This document shows, one piece after another, positions 16,947 to 26,303 of a DNA stretch of 64,000 nt. How positions within the stretch are numbered: position 1 is the first letter of the stretch; every line of letters begins with the position of its first letter. The notes under the pieces were generated by a model. It had not been told where the DNA came from and ran no database searches. It saw nothing but the letters and a program-made list of their open reading frames with translations. The DNA is taken from NCBI RefSeq assembly GCF_000972385.1, contig NZ_JXTE01000006.1, positions 62,001-126,000 of the forward strand, written 5' to 3'. The stretch comes from Streptomyces sp. WM6386 (GTDB taxonomy: Bacteria; Actinomycetota; Actinomycetes; Streptomycetales; Streptomycetaceae). Position numbers and translations under genes: made by a program.

Positions 16947-18365
16947 CTACCCCCGGCGGGCCGCCGCCCCCGCGCCCACGGTCCCGGTCTCGCGCGCCAC
17001 CGCGACGATCCGCGCCCGCAGAAGCTCCGCACAGCGCCGCATGTTCTTGTCGGCGACCGGCGTGTCCGGCAGTCGGCAGGCGAACTGCAGACCCTCGGGG
17101 ACCCGTGTGACCCACGCGCACACCTGGTCGCCGTACGACACCCTGATCAGCCCGTACGCCTTCAGCTCCTGCCAGCGCTCGGCACCGGGGATGCCGCGCG
17201 AGTCGACGTACGAGACGATCGAGTACAGGTCCGGTGAGGTGGGCCGGAAGTCCGCGCCCAGGAGGCGCAGGACGCGGGCCAGGGGCATCCGGGACAGCGC
17301 CCGGGTGTCGCGCAGCGCGGCGCGGACCAGTTCCAGGGCTGCGTCGAAGTCCACGGCCCGCTCCACCGGGATCTCGACGGGCGCCCCGCCCACGTACCAT
17401 CCGACCGAGTCGGCCCAGCGGGACTTGACCCGGGTGTGGAAGGGCACGACGGTGCGGTACACGCCCAGGCCGCTGATCTCGCGGGCGGCGAGCGCGACGG
17501 CCGCGACGACGCCGACCAGACTGCCGCCGTAGGGACGGCAGTACGCCTCGAAGGCCGCCGCGTCCGCGGCGTCCACGAGCATCTCCTGGACGAACCTCTG
17601 CTCGGGCAGCGGGCCTTCGGGTTCCAGACCGAGGTCGACGGGGAAGTTCGGCAGCCTGCCGTCGCAGCGCGCGATGAACTCCCGCCAACGGCCGACGACT
17701 TGGTGGGTGTCGTCGATCCGGTCGGCGTCCGAGCGTTCGTCGGCGCAGAAGTCGACGTAGCTGGCGACCGGTTCGGGCGCGACGACCCGCCCGTCGAGGC
17801 CGGCCGCGTACAGCTCGTGGATCTCGGCGGTGATGCGGTGGATCGAGTACGCGTCCACGTTGCTGTGGTCGAACGCCATGTACACACTCGCTCCGTCGTC
17901 CCGTACGACGGCCGTGAACAGGAAGTTGGGCCAGGTGAGCGCGTCGGCGGCGACGTCGAAACGGTCCTGCAGGTACCGGGTCAGCGTCACGGTGTCCGCG
18001 AACTCGCCGATGTCCTCGCGGTGCAGGGCGACGGCCTCGGAGTCGAGTGTGAACCGCCGCATCTCGTCGCCCACCCATCTGAACCCGCTGCGCAGCGTCT
18101 CGTGCCGCAGCATCCAGGCCTCCAACGCACCCTGGAGTACGTCGAGTCGGACCTGCCCGGGGATGTCGAAGGCGGTACCGAGCCAGGTCGGCACGAACAG
18201 TCCGTCCTCCCGCACCGTCCGTGCCGTGCGGATGTGGGACTCCTGGACGTACGCCGGTGGCCTCGCGTCGTCCGGCAACGCCCGCGCCGCGCCCACCGAC
18301 GCCGGATGCAGGGTCCACTCCACGAGCTTTCCGGGCCGGATCTCGCACCGCTGGAGGTCGGTCAT
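16947..18365 (-). CDS. Free-standing condensation-domain (acyltransferase-fold) protein
   Basis: This 472-residue protein has the fold of nonribosomal peptide condensation domains and Pap-type acyltransferases. Following the first subdomain (LQGALEAWMLRHETLRSGFR) comes AFDHSNVDAYS at residues 164-174. This is the HHxxxDG site with the first His replaced by Asp, the catalytic second His (H167) and the Asp (D171) kept, and the Gly replaced by Ala. The C-terminal half (GGSLVGVVAAVALAARE, FHTRVKSRWADSVGWYVG) matches the second subdomain. There is no adenylation or carrier domain here or nearby, so it may acylate a small molecule or act with distant partners. The ATG at 18365 is 10 bases after GGAGAG. 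Confidence 0.82.
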   Translation of the reverse strand: MTDLQRCEIRPGKLVEWTLHPASVGAARALPDDARPPAYVQESHIRTARTVREDGLFVPTWLGTAFDIPGQVRLDVLQGALEAWMLRHETLRSGFRWVGDEMRRFTLDSEAVALHREDIGEFADTVTLTRYLQDRFDVAADALTWPNFLFTAVVRDDGASVYMAFDHSNVDAYSIHRITAEIHELYAAGLDGRVVAPEPVASYVDFCADERSDADRIDDTHQVVGRWREFIARCDGRLPNFPVDLGLEPEGPLPEQRFVQEMLVDAADAAAFEAYCRPYGGSLVGVVAAVALAAREISGLGVYRTVVPFHTRVKSRWADSVGWYVGGAPVEIPVERAVDFDAALELVRAALRDTRALSRMPLARVLRLLGADFRPTSPDLYSIVSYVDSRGIPGAERWQELKAYGLIRVSYGDQVCAWVTRVPEGLQFACRLPDTPVADKNMRRCAELLRARIVAVARETGTVGAGAAARRG

Positions 18366-18568
18366 GCGCACAGGGCTCTCCGATCATCGCTCACCGCGTG
18401 GAGAGATCAACGAGCGGACCGCCCCGAAGCAACGCGACTGGAAGCCGACGCTCCGGTACTCCGGCCGTTACGGGGATGGCGTTCGCACCGGCCCGCGGCG
18501 AGGATGCTCCCTCGCGCGGCACTTCCCGTCGTACGACATCGGCGCACCGAGGACCGGAGGGCCTCCCG

Positions 18569-19483
18569 ATGGGATCACACGCAGCACCGAACGGCCGTAG
18601 GCGCGCTCTGCTGGTGTCCATGGGGCTCGTGCTCCTGGCCGCCGTCCTCGGCATCCCCCGTGCCGACGGAGCGGCGGGAGAAGCCGGTGCGGCCGACGCC
18701 TGCCGCACCACCGGCACCGAACTGCCCCGCGGCGACTGCGGGCCGTTCTGGCAGGTCCTCGCCGAGGACTTCAACGGTGACCGGGTGCCGTTGGGCGGGT
18801 TCGGCGACTGCGACCACCATGTCGACACCTCCGCCGCGTACTGCGGGGGCCTGCGCGGTGCGTACCGTGACAACTGGTGGGCCTATCCGACCGGTTGGCG
18901 TGACACGGCCAATGACCGCGGCCGGCAGGTCGTGGGTGTCTACCACCCGGAGGACACCGTGAGCGTGGGTCCCGCCGAGAACGGCGACGGACGGATGTTC
19001 ATCCGTATGTGGCGACCCGCCGACGGGGGTCCCGTGCACGCTGCGGCAGTGGTACCCCGTGCCGTCATGCAGATGAAGTACGGCAAGTACAGCGCCCGTA
19101 TCAAGGTGACCAAGCTCGCCCCGGGCTACAAGTCGGCCTGGCTGCACTACGGCGGGGGCTGCGAGATGGATCACCCCGAGGGCGAGTGGACCGGGGACCT
19201 CACGGCCTTCCACCATCCGTGCGGCGGGGGCGAACAGGGCTACTTCCCGGGGAGCGACGACTGGACGCGGTGGCACACGGTCTCGACCGAGTGGACGCCC
19301 GGCCATGTGCGCTTCTTCGTGGACGGACGGCAGGTGGGGCACGACACCCGCGAGGTTCCCCAACAGCCCCTGTCCTGGGTGCTCCAGAACGAGAGTGCCC
19401 TGCAAGGTCCCGGCGCGGCTCCGGGCAGCAGTGCCCAACTCGACATCACCTGGGTCGCCGCGTACGCCTACGACTGGAAGTGA
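18569..19483 (+). CDS. Secreted glycoside hydrolase family 16 protein
   Basis: This 304-residue secreted enzyme has a signal peptide (RRRALLVSMGLVLLAAVLG, cleavage near ADGA) and one GH16 beta-sandwich domain. The catalytic motif ExDxxE appears as E199-M-D-H-P-E204 in GGGCEMDHPEGEW. In this family the first Glu is the nucleophile and the last the acid/base. GH16 members cleave beta-1,3/1,4-glucans, carrageenans, agar or xyloglucan; the substrate cannot be decided here. The domain starts right after the signal region, and no carbohydrate-binding module is attached. GGAGGG precedes the ATG. The 3' end overlaps the convergent dehydrogenase gene by 16 bases. Confidence 0.87.
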   Translation: MGSHAAPNGRRRALLVSMGLVLLAAVLGIPRADGAAGEAGAADACRTTGTELPRGDCGPFWQVLAEDFNGDRVPLGGFGDCDHHVDTSAAYCGGLRGAYRDNWWAYPTGWRDTANDRGRQVVGVYHPEDTVSVGPAENGDGRMFIRMWRPADGGPVHAAAVVPRAVMQMKYGKYSARIKVTKLAPGYKSAWLHYGGGCEMDHPEGEWTGDLTAFHHPCGGGEQGYFPGSDDWTRWHTVSTEWTPGHVRFFVDGRQVGHDTREVPQQPLSWVLQNESALQGPGAAPGSSAQLDITWVAAYAYDWK

Positions 19484-20361
19484 CCCTCGTCGAAGCTGGC
19501 GAAGTACGCGGCGGCCATGTCCTCGTCGCCGTGGCCCTGCGCGGCGGCACGCTCCAGGCGCTCCGCGCTCGCGACGGCCACGTCGAGCCGGACCCCGCCT
19601 CGTTCGCCGGCCTCGACGATCAGCCGGGCGTCCTTGGCGGCGGTCGACACGGCGAACTGGGGCGGGGACAGCCGCTCGTCGAGGATCAGCGCGGACTTGG
19701 CGCGCAGGTAGCCCATGTCCAGCGGGCCGCCGGCGATGGCGTCGAAGAAGTTCTGCGGGTCGACGTCGAGCGCCTTCGACAGGGCCAGAACCTCGCCCAT
19801 CGCGTTGGTGGTCGCGATGACCCAGCTGTTGGCGACCAGCTTCAGCCGGGTGGCGCTGCCTTCGGCTCCGTCCTCGCCTGTCCACACCGTGCGGGCGCCG
19901 ACGGCGTCCAGGACGGGCGTCACCTTCTGGCGTCCGTCCACCGGCCCTGCGGCAAGGACGAGGAGCTGTCCGGCCTCGGCGGGCTGGCGGGTGCCGAGCA
20001 CGGGGGCGTCGTAGAAGACCAGGTCCTGCTCGCGAGCGAAGGCGGCCAGGTCGGCGACGCCCTCGATACCGGCGGTGGTGGACTGCACCCACGCGGTGCC
20101 GGGGCGCAGCGCGGAGGCGGCCTGCCGCATGACATCGAGGGCGGCGGGACCGTCGTAGAGCATGGTCAGGACGACGTCGGCGCCCTCGACGGCCTCGGCG
20201 GGGCTGCCGGCGACGGCGATGCCGTCGGCGGCGAGCGGTTCGGCCTTGGCGCGGCTGCGGTTCCAGGCGCGGACGGTGTGCCCGGCGCGGGCGAGGTTGC
20301 GGGCCATCGCGGCGCCCATGATTCCGGTGCCCAGGACACTCACGGTGAGCTTGTCGTTCAT
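19468..20361 (-). CDS. 3-hydroxyisobutyrate dehydrogenase-like NAD(P)-dependent oxidoreductase
   Basis: This 297-residue beta-hydroxyacid dehydrogenase begins with the Rossmann motif VSVLGTGIMGAAMARNLARA. The substrate-binding segment DAPVLGTRQPAEAGQL and catalytic-lysine helix TRLKLVANSWVIATTNAMGE (Lys near residue 170) identify the family, which also includes glyoxylate reductases and imine reductases. The usual family segment is DAPVSGG; here it is DAPVLGT, a variation that could reflect a different substrate. The ATG follows AAGGGAAG. No valine-degradation genes are adjacent, so its pathway is open. Confidence 0.9.
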   Translation of the reverse strand: MNDKLTVSVLGTGIMGAAMARNLARAGHTVRAWNRSRAKAEPLAADGIAVAGSPAEAVEGADVVLTMLYDGPAALDVMRQAASALRPGTAWVQSTTAGIEGVADLAAFAREQDLVFYDAPVLGTRQPAEAGQLLVLAAGPVDGRQKVTPVLDAVGARTVWTGEDGAEGSATRLKLVANSWVIATTNAMGEVLALSKALDVDPQNFFDAIAGGPLDMGYLRAKSALILDERLSPPQFAVSTAAKDARLIVEAGERGGVRLDVAVASAERLERAAAQGHGDEDMAAAYFASFDEGHFQS

Positions 20362-20578
20362 GACGTCAACTTCCCTTGGGGGTGGGGACCCGAGCATAGG
20401 GTTCGCACGCTTGTCGACCGGGACGCCGTGAAGCCCGTGAACGCCCTCACGCTGCGGGGCACCTGGCCGGTCTCCTGCCTTCCGGGCCGCCGGGTCCTGC
20501 GACGGTACGACGTCTCCGCGGTCGGGCGGTGGCGTCTGACATCATTGCGGCTCGATCGTGTGGTCATCGGGAGACACC

Positions 20579-21640
20579 GTGAAGCGAGGCACAGGACGGA
20601 GCGGCAGCTCCGCGGCGCCGAACAGTGTGGATGTGGCGCGTCTCGCCGGAGTCTCCCAGAAGACGGTGTCGAGGGTCTTCAACGAAGAGCCCTATGTCTC
20701 CGCCGAGGCACGCAGACGCGTCCTCGAAGCCGCGGACCAGCTCGGTTACCGGCGCAACAACGCCGCCCGGGCCCTGGCGTCGGGACGGACGCGCTCGATC
20801 GGTGTCATCACGCTCGGCACCGCCCTGTACGGGCCCGCGTCCCTCCTCATGGGCGTCGAGCGGGTCGTCCGGGACACGGGGTACGCGCTGCGCGTGGTCA
20901 ACACGATGGAGGGCGACCCGGCCGGGCTCGCCGGTGCCGTGGACTCGCTCCTGGACCAGGGCGTGGACGGCATCGTCATCTCCGAGCCGATCGACGAGCC
21001 CGGCGGCGAGGCCGGGCCCCTCCGCGTCGACGTCCCGGTCCTCGTCATCGGCGCTCCGCCGCCGCCGCTCACCTCCCCGGCGTTGCTGACCGCGGGCGGG
21101 GGTGCCGACCTGATGGCCGGTGCCGCCACCGAACACCTGCTGGGGCTGGGCCATGTGACGGTCCATCATCTGGCGGGTCCGCAGCGGTGGTTCGCCGCCC
21201 AGGACCGGCTGGAGGGGTGGCGGACCACGCTGATCTCGCACGGGAGGGACGTGCCCGCCGTCGTCGAGGGCGACTGGTCGGCCGCGTCCGGGTATGCGGC
21301 GGGCCGCGAGTTCGCTCAGGACCCCGAGGTCACCGCCGTGTTCGCCGCCAACGACGACATGGCGATCGGCCTGGTCCGCGCCCTGACGGAGGCCGGGCGG
21401 CGCGTGCCCGACGACGTCAGCGTGGTGGGCTTCGACGACATTCCGGTCGCCGCCTACGTCACTCCACCCCTGACCACGGTGCGGCAGCCCTTCGACGCCG
21501 TGGCCCACGAGGGGCTCAAGCGTCTGGTGCACGCCATCGAGAACCCGGACACCGACCCCCTGCCGGCGAGCGCCCCGCCGGTCGACCTCGTCGTCCGCGC
21601 CTCGACGGCTCCCCCGCGCCCGACCGGCACAGGTCGGTGA
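20579..21640 (+). CDS. LacI-family transcriptional regulator
   Basis: This 353-residue repressor has an N-terminal LacI helix-turn-helix and hinge (SVDVARLAGVSQKTVSRVFN, then AARALASGRTRSIGVITL) followed by a periplasmic-binding-protein-like ligand domain. The DDVSVVGFDDIPVAAYVTPP block and the final LKRLV region are typical of sugar-responsive members. The GTG at 20579 follows GGGAGA; a GTG 21 bases upstream in the same frame has no such site. The SGNH esterase gene lies 137 bases downstream on the same strand and is a likely target, so an acetylated sugar is a plausible inducer. Confidence 0.93.
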   Translation: MKRGTGRSGSSAAPNSVDVARLAGVSQKTVSRVFNEEPYVSAEARRRVLEAADQLGYRRNNAARALASGRTRSIGVITLGTALYGPASLLMGVERVVRDTGYALRVVNTMEGDPAGLAGAVDSLLDQGVDGIVISEPIDEPGGEAGPLRVDVPVLVIGAPPPPLTSPALLTAGGGADLMAGAATEHLLGLGHVTVHHLAGPQRWFAAQDRLEGWRTTLISHGRDVPAVVEGDWSAASGYAAGREFAQDPEVTAVFAANDDMAIGLVRALTEAGRRVPDDVSVVGFDDIPVAAYVTPPLTTVRQPFDAVAHEGLKRLVHAIENPDTDPLPASAPPVDLVVRASTAPPRPTGTGR

Positions 21641-21777
21641 GGATGCACGATTGTCCGCGGCGTCTCGGGGAACACGGTGGCCGATGAGATCACCAAGGTC
21701 ACCGTGCCGCCCGGCGAGGACGCCGGCGTCCCGAGGGTGACCCGGCGGATCGAGGACCACGACCGAAGGGCTCAACT

Positions 21778-22956
21778 GTGCAATCCGTCCTCGGTCCCGC
21801 GCTCGAGTGTGTCGTCGGCGCCCTCGGGAGGACCACCGGCCCGTCCGGAGTGACCCTGCACCGGTCACCGGATGCGGGGCGTGCCCAACTGGCCGACAGC
21901 GCCTTCGAATTCAACAGTGCCGTGCCCTCAGGTGTCCGGTTCGACCTGCTCACCGATGCCACCGACATCGAGCTCGATGTCCGACTGACCGTGGTCCTGC
22001 CGCCGGACATGCCGGCCGGCGGCACGGTCTTCGACCTGGTGGTCGACGGCGAACTGCGTGAACCGGTGGTGACCACGCGACAGTCCCTGATCTTCCTCGA
22101 CCCCGTCTCCGGGGACCTGGAGACCCGGCCGGCCGGTCCCGCCACCGTTCGCTTCCCTCTGGGCCCCGATTCCCGTGAGCGCCATGTCGAGATCTGGCTC
22201 CCTGTCGCCTCGACGCTCGAACTGCTCGACGTCCGTGTGCCGAACGGGGCGTCGCTGCGTCCGGCTCCCGCGAGCGGCCCGCTGTGGGTGCATCACGGCA
22301 GCTCGATCAGCCAGTGCGCGGAGGCGGACCGGCCGACCGGCACCTGGCCGGCGATCGTCGCCCGCTCCGCGGGTCTGTCCCTGCTCAACCTCGGCCTGGG
22401 CGGGCAGTGCCATCTCGACCCGTTCATGGCCCGTGCCGTCCGGGACCTGCCCGCGGACACGATCAGTCTCGAACTCGGCATCAACGTCCTGAACGCCGAC
22501 AGCATGCGCGAGCGCGCCTTCGTCCCGGCCTTCCACGGATTCCTCGACACGATCCGTGACGGGCACCAGGACACCCCGATCCTGATCATCACCCCCATCG
22601 TCTGCCCGGCCGCCGAGAGCCGGCCCGGCCCCACCCTCGCGGGCCCCGACCTGCGCGTGCACACCGTCCACCGCCCCGCCGAACTCGCCATGGGGGCGCT
22701 CACCCTCACCCGTATCCGCGAGCTGCTCGCCCAGCACGTGGAGCAGCGCCGCAAGGACGGCGACGACCGACTCCGCATCATCGACGGACCGGCGTTGTTC
22801 GGGCCCGAGGACATCGCCGATCTCCCCGACGGCCTGCATCCGAACGCGGCCGGGTATGCCCGCATGGCCGCGCGCTTCCTGCCGTTGTGGTTCGGGGAGA
22901 CGGGTGCGTTCCCCGTCGAGCGAGGCATGCCGCTCGACCGGGTCGAGGTCCCGTGA
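21778..22956 (+). CDS. SGNH/GDSL-type hydrolase with N-terminal beta-sandwich domain
   Basis: The product has 392 residues. Residues 1-165 form a beta-rich domain (VRFDLLTDATDIELDVRLTV) as seen in carbohydrate esterases that combine a jelly roll with an SGNH fold. The catalytic part starts with VHHGSSISQ (nucleophile Ser near 175), continues with LNLGLGGQC and LELGINVLNAD, which supplies the Asn, and ends with DGLHPN, carrying the Asp-His pair. There is no signal peptide, so it may act in the cytoplasm on imported acetylated sugars. The GTG at 21778 follows GAAGGG, and no other in-frame start exists downstream of the TGA at 21685. The LacI regulator upstream probably controls it. Confidence 0.85.
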   Translation: MQSVLGPALECVVGALGRTTGPSGVTLHRSPDAGRAQLADSAFEFNSAVPSGVRFDLLTDATDIELDVRLTVVLPPDMPAGGTVFDLVVDGELREPVVTTRQSLIFLDPVSGDLETRPAGPATVRFPLGPDSRERHVEIWLPVASTLELLDVRVPNGASLRPAPASGPLWVHHGSSISQCAEADRPTGTWPAIVARSAGLSLLNLGLGGQCHLDPFMARAVRDLPADTISLELGINVLNADSMRERAFVPAFHGFLDTIRDGHQDTPILIITPIVCPAAESRPGPTLAGPDLRVHTVHRPAELAMGALTLTRIRELLAQHVEQRRKDGDDRLRIIDGPALFGPEDIADLPDGLHPNAAGYARMAARFLPLWFGETGAFPVERGMPLDRVEVP

Positions 22957-23009
22957 TCCGTTCGTGTGGTGGACGTCGGCGGTCCATCAGGCCGCCGTCC
23001 ACCCCCGTC

Positions 23010-23293
23010 GTGGCCGACTCGGGCGTCACCACGCGGTAGCCGTGCGCAGCCGGCGCCGCGATCTGATGCCGCCACGTCAGCCTGGTCCGGGGGAAGCCAT
23101 TGCCTACGTACGGCACCCGCACCCGTTCGAGACCCTCCTCGGTGTCAGCCACTGGATTCCCGAAGAGGCACCCGAGCCGCTGAACCGGCTTCTGCTCGAA
23201 CACCTCCGCACCGCCGCCGGGCACCCCGGATCCAGGTCGGCCGACGACCGCCTACCCCCGCCGGGCGCGGCCGGGCACACTGAGGCCGCGTAA
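23010..23293. pseudogene. Two opposed shards of an alpha/beta hydrolase (epoxide-hydrolase type)
   Basis: The 422-base gap 22957-23378 holds two protein-like remnants. On the minus strand, about 23117 down to 23020, GFPRTRLTWRHQIAAPAAHG continues into YRVVTPE, matching the N-terminal HGFP...WRHQ...GYRVVAPD block of epoxide hydrolases and haloalkane dehalogenases. On the plus strand, from about 23105 to 23220, [20 protein letters not shown] matches the C-terminal catalytic-His segment (GxGHWxxEEAPE) of the same superfamily. The strands disagree and the core with nucleophile and cap is missing. This suggests deletion plus inversion of a single gene, though two separate remnants cannot be excluded. 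A hairpin follows at 23317. Confidence 0.5.
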
Positions 23294-23316
23294 CACCACC
23301 ACGGCACGGAAGTACA

Positions 23317-23343
23317 GCAGGCCCGATGACCATTCGGGCCTGC
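23317..23343. terminator. Perfect hairpin, terminator-like
   Basis: GCAGGCCCGA (23317-23326) pairs with TCGGGCCTGC (23334-23343) over 10 bases with a 7-base loop. No T-tract follows. It sits just after the alpha/beta hydrolase C-terminal shard and 36 bases before the protease start, so it may be the former terminator of the dead gene. Confidence 0.5.
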
Positions 23344-23378
23344 CGCGAACCCGACCTACCGACCTCGGGGAGACTTCG

Positions 23379-24278
23379 GTGATCAGAGCACGCCGTACCA
23401 CCACCAGACGTCCACGGCTGATCGCCTCGGTGTTGAGCCTGCTCGTCGTGACCGCTCTCGCGGTGTCCGACGCCTCCGCGGCCGCGGAGCCCACCGCCGG
23501 CGCCGCGCCATCCGCCGCCTCGGTGTCCGACGCGGCCTCGGCCGTCGGTTCCCTGGGAATCGCGGGGACGAGCTGGGCCGTCGACGAGCGCACCGGGACG
23601 CTGCGGGTGCTCGCCGACTCCACGGTCGCGGAGACCGATCTGGCACAACTCCGCCGCGCCACCGGGCGTTTCCCGGGTGCCGCGAGCCTCGAACGGCTCG
23701 ACGGCCCGCTCCGCACCTTCCTCTCGGGCGGCGACGGCATCTACACGGCCGCTTGGCGCTGCTCGGCCGGGGTCAACGTGCAGAGCGGATCCACGTACTA
23801 CTTCGTCACCGCGGGCCACTGCACCGAGGGCGCGACCACCTGGTACACCAGCTCCGCCCAGACCACGACGATCGGTTCCACCACCGCCACCAGTTTCCCC
23901 GGCAACGACTTCGGTGTCGTCCGGTACTCCAACCCGGCCGTACCGCACCCCGGCACCATCGGATCCGTCGACGTCACGGGGACCGCGACCGCCTATGTCG
24001 GCCAGAGCGTCTGCCGTCGGGGAGCGACCACCGGCGTCCGCTGCGGCAGGGTCACCGCGCTGAACGCGACCGTCAACTACGGGAGCGGAGACGTCGTCTA
24101 CGGCCTGATCCAGACCAACATCTGCGCCGAGCCCGGCGACAGCGGCGGCCCGCTCTACGCCGGCGACAAGGTCATCGGCATCCTCTCCGGCGGCTCCGGC
24201 AACTGCACCGCGGGCGGGACCACGTTCTACCAGCCCATCCAGGAAGCGCTCAGCGCCTACGGGCTGTCGGTCTACTGA
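23379..24278 (+). CDS. Secreted S1-family serine protease (streptogrisin/alpha-lytic type)
   Basis: This 299-residue preproprotein has a signal peptide ([20 protein letters not shown]), a short propeptide to about residue 118 and a chymotrypsin-fold catalytic domain beginning near GIYTAAWRC. The triad is H147 (VTAGHC), D177 (GNDFGVVRY) and S255 (GDSGGPLY). Cys pairs at 128/148, 212/222 and 249/275 suggest disulphides typical of streptogrisins. The propeptide is shorter than that of alpha-lytic protease, as in streptogrisins A and B. The GTG at 23379 follows GGGGAGA. It should be exported and self-activated outside the cell for protein scavenging. Confidence 0.93.
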   Translation: MIRARRTTTRRPRLIASVLSLLVVTALAVSDASAAAEPTAGAAPSAASVSDAASAVGSLGIAGTSWAVDERTGTLRVLADSTVAETDLAQLRRATGRFPGAASLERLDGPLRTFLSGGDGIYTAAWRCSAGVNVQSGSTYYFVTAGHCTEGATTWYTSSAQTTTIGSTTATSFPGNDFGVVRYSNPAVPHPGTIGSVDVTGTATAYVGQSVCRRGATTGVRCGRVTALNATVNYGSGDVVYGLIQTNICAEPGDSGGPLYAGDKVIGILSGGSGNCTAGGTTFYQPIQEALSAYGLSVY

Positions 24279-24375
24279 CCGTGACGCGGCCGGCGAGGGC
24301 AGGGGGGATCAGCGCGGTGACAATGGCTCGCACGCCCCCGACGCCCTCGCCCGCCCTCGTCGAGAGAAGCCCGCC

Positions 24376-26209
24376 ATGCCCACCGAAGAGACCAGCCCGC
24401 CCGGTTTCCTCGACCTCATACCCGACCCCGCCGCGCAGGACCGCCTGCTGCTGGGCATCCGCCACTTCGGCGAGCCGTTCCTGCTCACCGTGTCCCTCTC
24501 CCAGGGCCTCGGCTCCAGCGACCTGTGGCTCGACCGGGGACGGGTGGGCAAGGCCCGGCTCGCGGAGTTCCGCCGGGTCGGCGACCGGGTGCTCTTCGTC
24601 GTACGGAACAAGCACTTCCTGACCCTGGGCGACCCCGCCACCGTACGGGCCGGTGACGAGTCCTTCCGCCCTGTCCGTTCTCTGGAGCGGGCCGGTACTG
24701 CGGGAGGAGGACGGCCTGGTGATCGTCGACGCGACCGAGCTGGTACCGGATCGATCCGTCGGCCGGCCTGCCGCTCGTCGCCGACAGCCGCACCGGCCCC
24801 CGCGCAACGCGGCTCCCGGCGCTGCTGACCTTCCGCGGCCCCGGCCGAGGCGCGGCGGTCCGGGCGGTCGCCGCCGACCCGCGCGCCCTCACCTCGTCCA
24901 GCAACTGACCCTCCTCCGGCTGCCCGAACGGCCCATGCCCTCCGCCGCTACCACCCCGCGTCGGGCGGTTACGGCATCGGCTACGCGGACCGCGGTCTCA
25001 TCGGACGGACCGGTACCCAGGTCAGTGGTGCTCGCCCGGTTGCGCCAGCTCGCCGCGCACGAGATCGGCCACGCACTCGGATTCATGCACAACTACGCCG
25101 GCACACAGCACTCCGAGCCGTCGGTGATGGACTACCCGCACGCGCGGATCGCGGTCACCGAGGACGGGCGCCTGGACCTCTCCGGCGCGTACGCCACGGG
25201 ACTCGGCCCCTGGGACCACTTCCTGGTCGCCCACGCCTACGGCCGGTTCCCGGACGAGGAACGCGAGCTCGCCGCCCTTCGCCGTGCGGCCGCCGAGGCA
25301 GGGCTGGTCTACGTCACGGACGAGGACGGCCACGGCCCCGAAGCCGCCCACGCCGACGGCGTCCCGTGGGTCACCGCGGGCTGCGTCCTCCAGACGCTGG
25401 AGACGATCCTGCGGGTACGCCGGATCGCCCTGTCCGGCTTCTCCCGCGGTGTGCTGCCGCCCGACCGGCAGACCGGCGAGCTGGAGGAGCGGGCCGTGCT
25501 GCTGCATCTGCTGCACCGCCACGAGGTGACGGCAGTTGCCCGGCTGATCGGCGGTGTGCGGTACGCGTACGCACTGGCGGGCGACGCCGGGACCGGCACC
25601 GTGCCCGTCGACGCCGTCACCCAGCGGCGGGCACTGACCCGGCTCTGCGCACTGCTGCGGGCCGGACAACTCGCCTTGCCCACAGCGGTGTTGGACGCCC
25701 TCACGCCGCCCGCGATCCGCTACGGACGGACCGACCAGTACTTCGACACCGGGGCGGGCCGTGTCTTCGACCCCTTCGCCGCGGTCCGGGCCGCGGCCAC
25801 CTTGGTGACGGAGTCCTTGCTGGACCCCGCCCGCCTCAACCGTCTGGCCCGGCAGCACGCCACCGATCCGGCCGTGCCCGGCGTCGCGGACCTGCTCACC
25901 GAGCTCCTGGCCGCCACCCGGCGCCGGGACGACCCGGTCCCCGCCGACGTCCCGGCGGGCACAGCGGTCCAGCACACCGCCGACTGGACCCTCCTCCACC
26001 AGGCTCTGCGCACCCTCGGCACCGACACCCTGCACGCCCCGGTCCGGTCCGAGCTCCGGTCCACACTGCGTGAACTCGCCGCGGACCTACGGCAGAAGGA
26101 CGGCGACCACCACCACGAGGGCGCCGAATTCCTCACCGCGTACCTGGCCGACCCGGACTCCGCCCGCCTCGACCCGCCCCCGCGACTGCCGCCGGGCGCG
26201 CCCAACTGA
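24376..26209 (+). pseudogene. Zinc-dependent metalloprotease (DUF5117/DUF4953 type), frameshifted and internally deleted
   Basis: Homologous pieces lie in order but in different frames. The start GFLDLIPDPAAQDRLLLGIR reads in one frame to about 24665. LSVLWSGPVLREEDGLVIVD follows in a second frame to about 24750. WYRIDPSAGLPLVADSRTGP is in a third frame and ends at a TGA at 24906. QQLTLLRLPE returns to the second frame, and RYHPASGGYGIGYADRGLIG lies in the first up to about 25020. From about 25029 the second frame stays open to the stop and encodes the metal site AAHEIGHALGFMHNYAG (HExxHxxxxxH) and an intact C-terminal domain. Compared with the family, a stretch of well over 100 residues before the zinc site is missing. 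At least four frame changes make an active protein implausible, although a shortened C-terminal product from about 24950 onward could still be made. Confidence 0.75.
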
Positions 26210-26303
26210 GACCAGGGTCGTCGGGAGGGAGTTCACTCAGGTCCCGCGTCGCCGGGTGCGGTTTCTGGTGATCGCCGTTCCCACCGCGATCGTCGGGTGC
26301 GTC

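Noticed and set aside
15317..18365. Small natural-product gene cluster (hydroxylase plus condensation protein)
   Set aside because: No adenylation, carrier, ketosynthase or pathway regulator is nearby, and the two genes converge. Two enzymes alone do not support a cluster call.
21641..21777. Possible N-terminal extension or small ORF before the SGNH hydrolase
   Set aside because: In the hydrolase frame a TGA at 21685 and lack of any start before 21778 exclude an extension. A GTG frame at 21677 has no family similarity and runs out of frame into the hydrolase gene.
24653..26209. Intact 518-residue metalloprotease gene
   Set aside because: The first 125 residues of this frame are a mixture of correct and out-of-frame sequence. 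Homologous segments are found in the other two frames, so the gene is better described as broken.
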